Positions 62,512-64,000 of a stretch of 64,000 nt of DNA are shown one piece after another. The notes under the pieces were generated by a model. That model searched no databases and was not told the DNA's origin. It saw nothing but the letters and a program-made list of their open reading frames with translations. Made by a program: the position numbers and the translations under genes. This DNA comes from Parapristionchus giblindavisi (Eukaryota; Nematoda; Chromadorea; Rhabditida; Diplogasteridae): NCBI GenBank assembly GCA_943737045.1, contig CALSFV010000291.1:425585-489584 (forward strand), written 5' to 3'. How positions within the stretch are numbered: position 1 is the stretch's first letter; each line of letters starts with the position of its first letter.

Positions 62512-63382
62512 TCAAAGACCAAAGTATGCATTGGCGATACGGACGAGGTTCTTGGTGGATGGCGTCGTTGACGAGAGGGAATTCAGCATCGACAGCAGAG
62601 TCTTGGTCGATTCCTTCGTAGGCTCATCGACATACTCATCGCCCGCGAGTTCAGTCAGCATCCTACAACGATTTTATGGATTACTGTAGGCCATAATACC
62701 GTACCTCTCGCCGCATACAGTAACCCTGACCCCATATACCGAATCCCTCACCCTCTACCGTACTTCTGACCACAAATACAGTATACTCTCATACCTCCCG
62801 CAGTATTTCTACCGTACTTCTCACAACCTACCGTACCCCTAACCCAAAAATACAGTATCCCACACAAACACCCTATACCGTAGCACTCCTACCATACATA
62901 TCGCATCCTACAGTATTCTTCATCTACCGTACCTCTCATCCTTGGCCGACAGCAGTACGTCATCCTCCACACTCATTTGCTTCAGACGCACCGCTACCGC
63001 GGGCGTCAACAGGGCGACTTTCCCCTTCGCCGGAAGTGCAGCCAACAGCATACAGCCCTCCTCATCACGAGACTCACGAAGACAACGACGAGCATCCTGA
63101 CAGTAATCACAGTTACCGTAATCCATCATCTACCGTAATCCATGATCAACCGTAATCTAAGATCTACTGTAATCCTACATCAGGTACGGTAACTGACATT
63201 GTAACGTTACCATAATCATCCCTATACAATTACCGTATACACCGATTAAAGGTCAGCATCTTCTACAGTAATCTTTGTTTGAAGGAAAAGATCAAAGATC
63301 AAAGATCAAAACTCACGGTCGCTCGCATCATCTCCATCTGGTTCCACTCAGTGCACAGCAGTAGCAGCGAATCTCTCGTAGC
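62512..63382 (-). CDS. Unrecognised protein, C-terminal three exons
   Basis: Exons 63382-63317, 63096-62933 and 62662-62512 are in phase with GT/AG ends and encode 126 residues to a TGA at 62512-62514. The peptide is mostly helical and charged: SLLLLCTEWNQMEMMRAT, ARRCLRESRDEEGCMLLAAL, GKVALLTPAVAVRLKQMSVE, and an end at RIANAYFGL. Helical repeats of ARM/HEAT type are possible but not demonstrated. The gene must start further right. A candidate upstream exon near 63965-63886 (GCTAAACATCGACAATCG onward, LLRALSAPLAVAASAPDAKR) does not join the 63382 exon in phase, so another exon would be needed between them. The intron around 63100-63316 is rich in CTACCGTAATC motifs. Confidence 0.65.
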
Positions 63383-63678
63383 CTGATTTCAAAAAAAAAA
63401 ATCAATACTGACAGACCATCGGCTGGATATTTTGGACAATCAATCAATAGATGAAATATTATAATATTTTTTCTAACAAGGGAACAGAGAATGGCTAGGA
63501 CGATCAGTGCAAAATTCGTTGACATAGGTCGACTAGGATCCCCCAGGGGGTCGCAGAACTGTTTTGAACTGTTTGGATATTTGCTTCCTTGGTACCGAAA
63601 ATCGATTATGAAAATGTGATGGAAATTTGGGCGCTAGCCCCGTGGAATAGTGTCAAACACTCAAAGAACACAGTCTGT

Positions 63679-63751
63679 GTCTTCCGTAGCCAAGTGGTTA
63701 GAGTGCGGGATTAGCTTTCGGAATGTCGTGGGTTCGAATCCCCCCTTCTAC
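63679..63751 (+). other. tRNA-like sequence, 73 nt
   Basis: AGCCAAGTGGTTAGAGTGC (box A-like) and GGGTTCGAATCCCCCC (box B and T-loop) are tRNA-like, and the length is right for a tRNA. But the 5' seven bases GTCTTCC do not pair with the 3' CTTCTAC, and no good anticodon stem forms. Likely a tRNA-derived repeat or pseudogene. Confidence 0.5.
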
Positions 63752-64000
63752 AATTTCTTTTGCTGTATTTTTTCTTTGCTTTCCAACAGGCAGTTTCAAA
63801 GCTAAACTTCATCTTCAACAACAAGAACAACAAGAACAACGATAACAACAACTACAAATCAACAACGATTGAGAAGTACCTTTTCGCATCGGGAGCAGAG
63901 GCTGCAACCGCGAGAGGAGCAGAAAGAGCACGAAGCAATGGACGATTGTCGATGTTTAGCCTGTTAAATGATCCTATACTTCCAGCGCTTATTCTCGAAA

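Noticed and set aside
63679..63751. Functional tRNA gene
   Set aside because: Length and T-loop fit, but the acceptor ends do not pair and no anticodon stem is convincing.
63886..63965. Upstream exon of the last minus-strand gene (LLRALSAPLAVAASAPDAKR)
   Set aside because: Looks coding and has GT/AG ends but is out of phase with the next exon at 63382; not joined without evidence of an intermediate exon.

Overview
This is nuclear DNA from a eukaryote, most likely a free-living rhabditid-type nematode. The evidence is short AT-rich introns with GTAAG-like donors and TTTCAG acceptors, pyrimidine-AG sites within a few bases of three start codons (as in spliced-leader trans-splicing), a slicer-dead worm-type Argonaute, and a dense load of Tc/mariner, hAT-like and foldback repeats. 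Genus and species cannot be read from the sequence. All gene models were assembled by eye from exon pieces, splice sites and phase; every complete model sums to a whole number of codons.

Layout. Positions 1-31306 hold three genes on the minus strand, read right to left. The first is NOB1 (31306-18326), a PIN-domain nuclease of 40S ribosome maturation. Next, 448 bp downstream, is a 710-residue RING-H2 E3 ligase with an N-terminal zinc ribbon, RNF115/126-like (17878-12908). Last is a BTB-domain protein that runs off the left edge (11765 to 1). The first two are close enough to be an operon. Positions 31948-32663 hold a small unrecognised minus-strand gene. Next to it is an open frame (33812 to 33484) broken by a recent MITE. 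Positions 35806-45673 on the plus strand hold a complete 26-exon Argonaute of 918 residues, with N, PAZ, MID and PIWI domains. Its slicer tetrad is replaced, as in worm-specific secondary Argonautes (WAGOs). From 45674 to 62511 I find no gene, only nested foldback and MITE repeats. Positions 62512-63382 hold the last three exons of an unrecognised minus-strand gene.

Mobile DNA fills most of the non-coding space. The BTB gene's 8.7-kb third intron carries a non-autonomous LTR retrotransposon with apparently identical 676-bp LTRs (892-4416) and a 2.3-kb palindromic element with near-perfect 893-bp arms (6282-8610). NOB1 intron 10 holds a decayed mariner with TA target duplications (18855-20111). 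Many short elements have exact 8-bp target duplications (hAT-like), in at least four families here named MITE-A to MITE-D; MITE-E and two larger elements are flanked by TA (Tc/mariner-like).

The most unusual theme is repeats sitting on splice sites. A 42-bp perfect hairpin begins at the 5' splice site of Argonaute exon 5. A MITE in Argonaute intron 20 has duplicated the splice donor as its target site. A MITE lies in the pyrimidine tract of a RING-gene acceptor, and a 35-bp tandem repeat copies a splice donor four times. Several large palindromes could make long double-stranded RNA beside an Argonaute gene, and one carries tRNA-like sequences with box A, box B and a T4 terminator in both arms.
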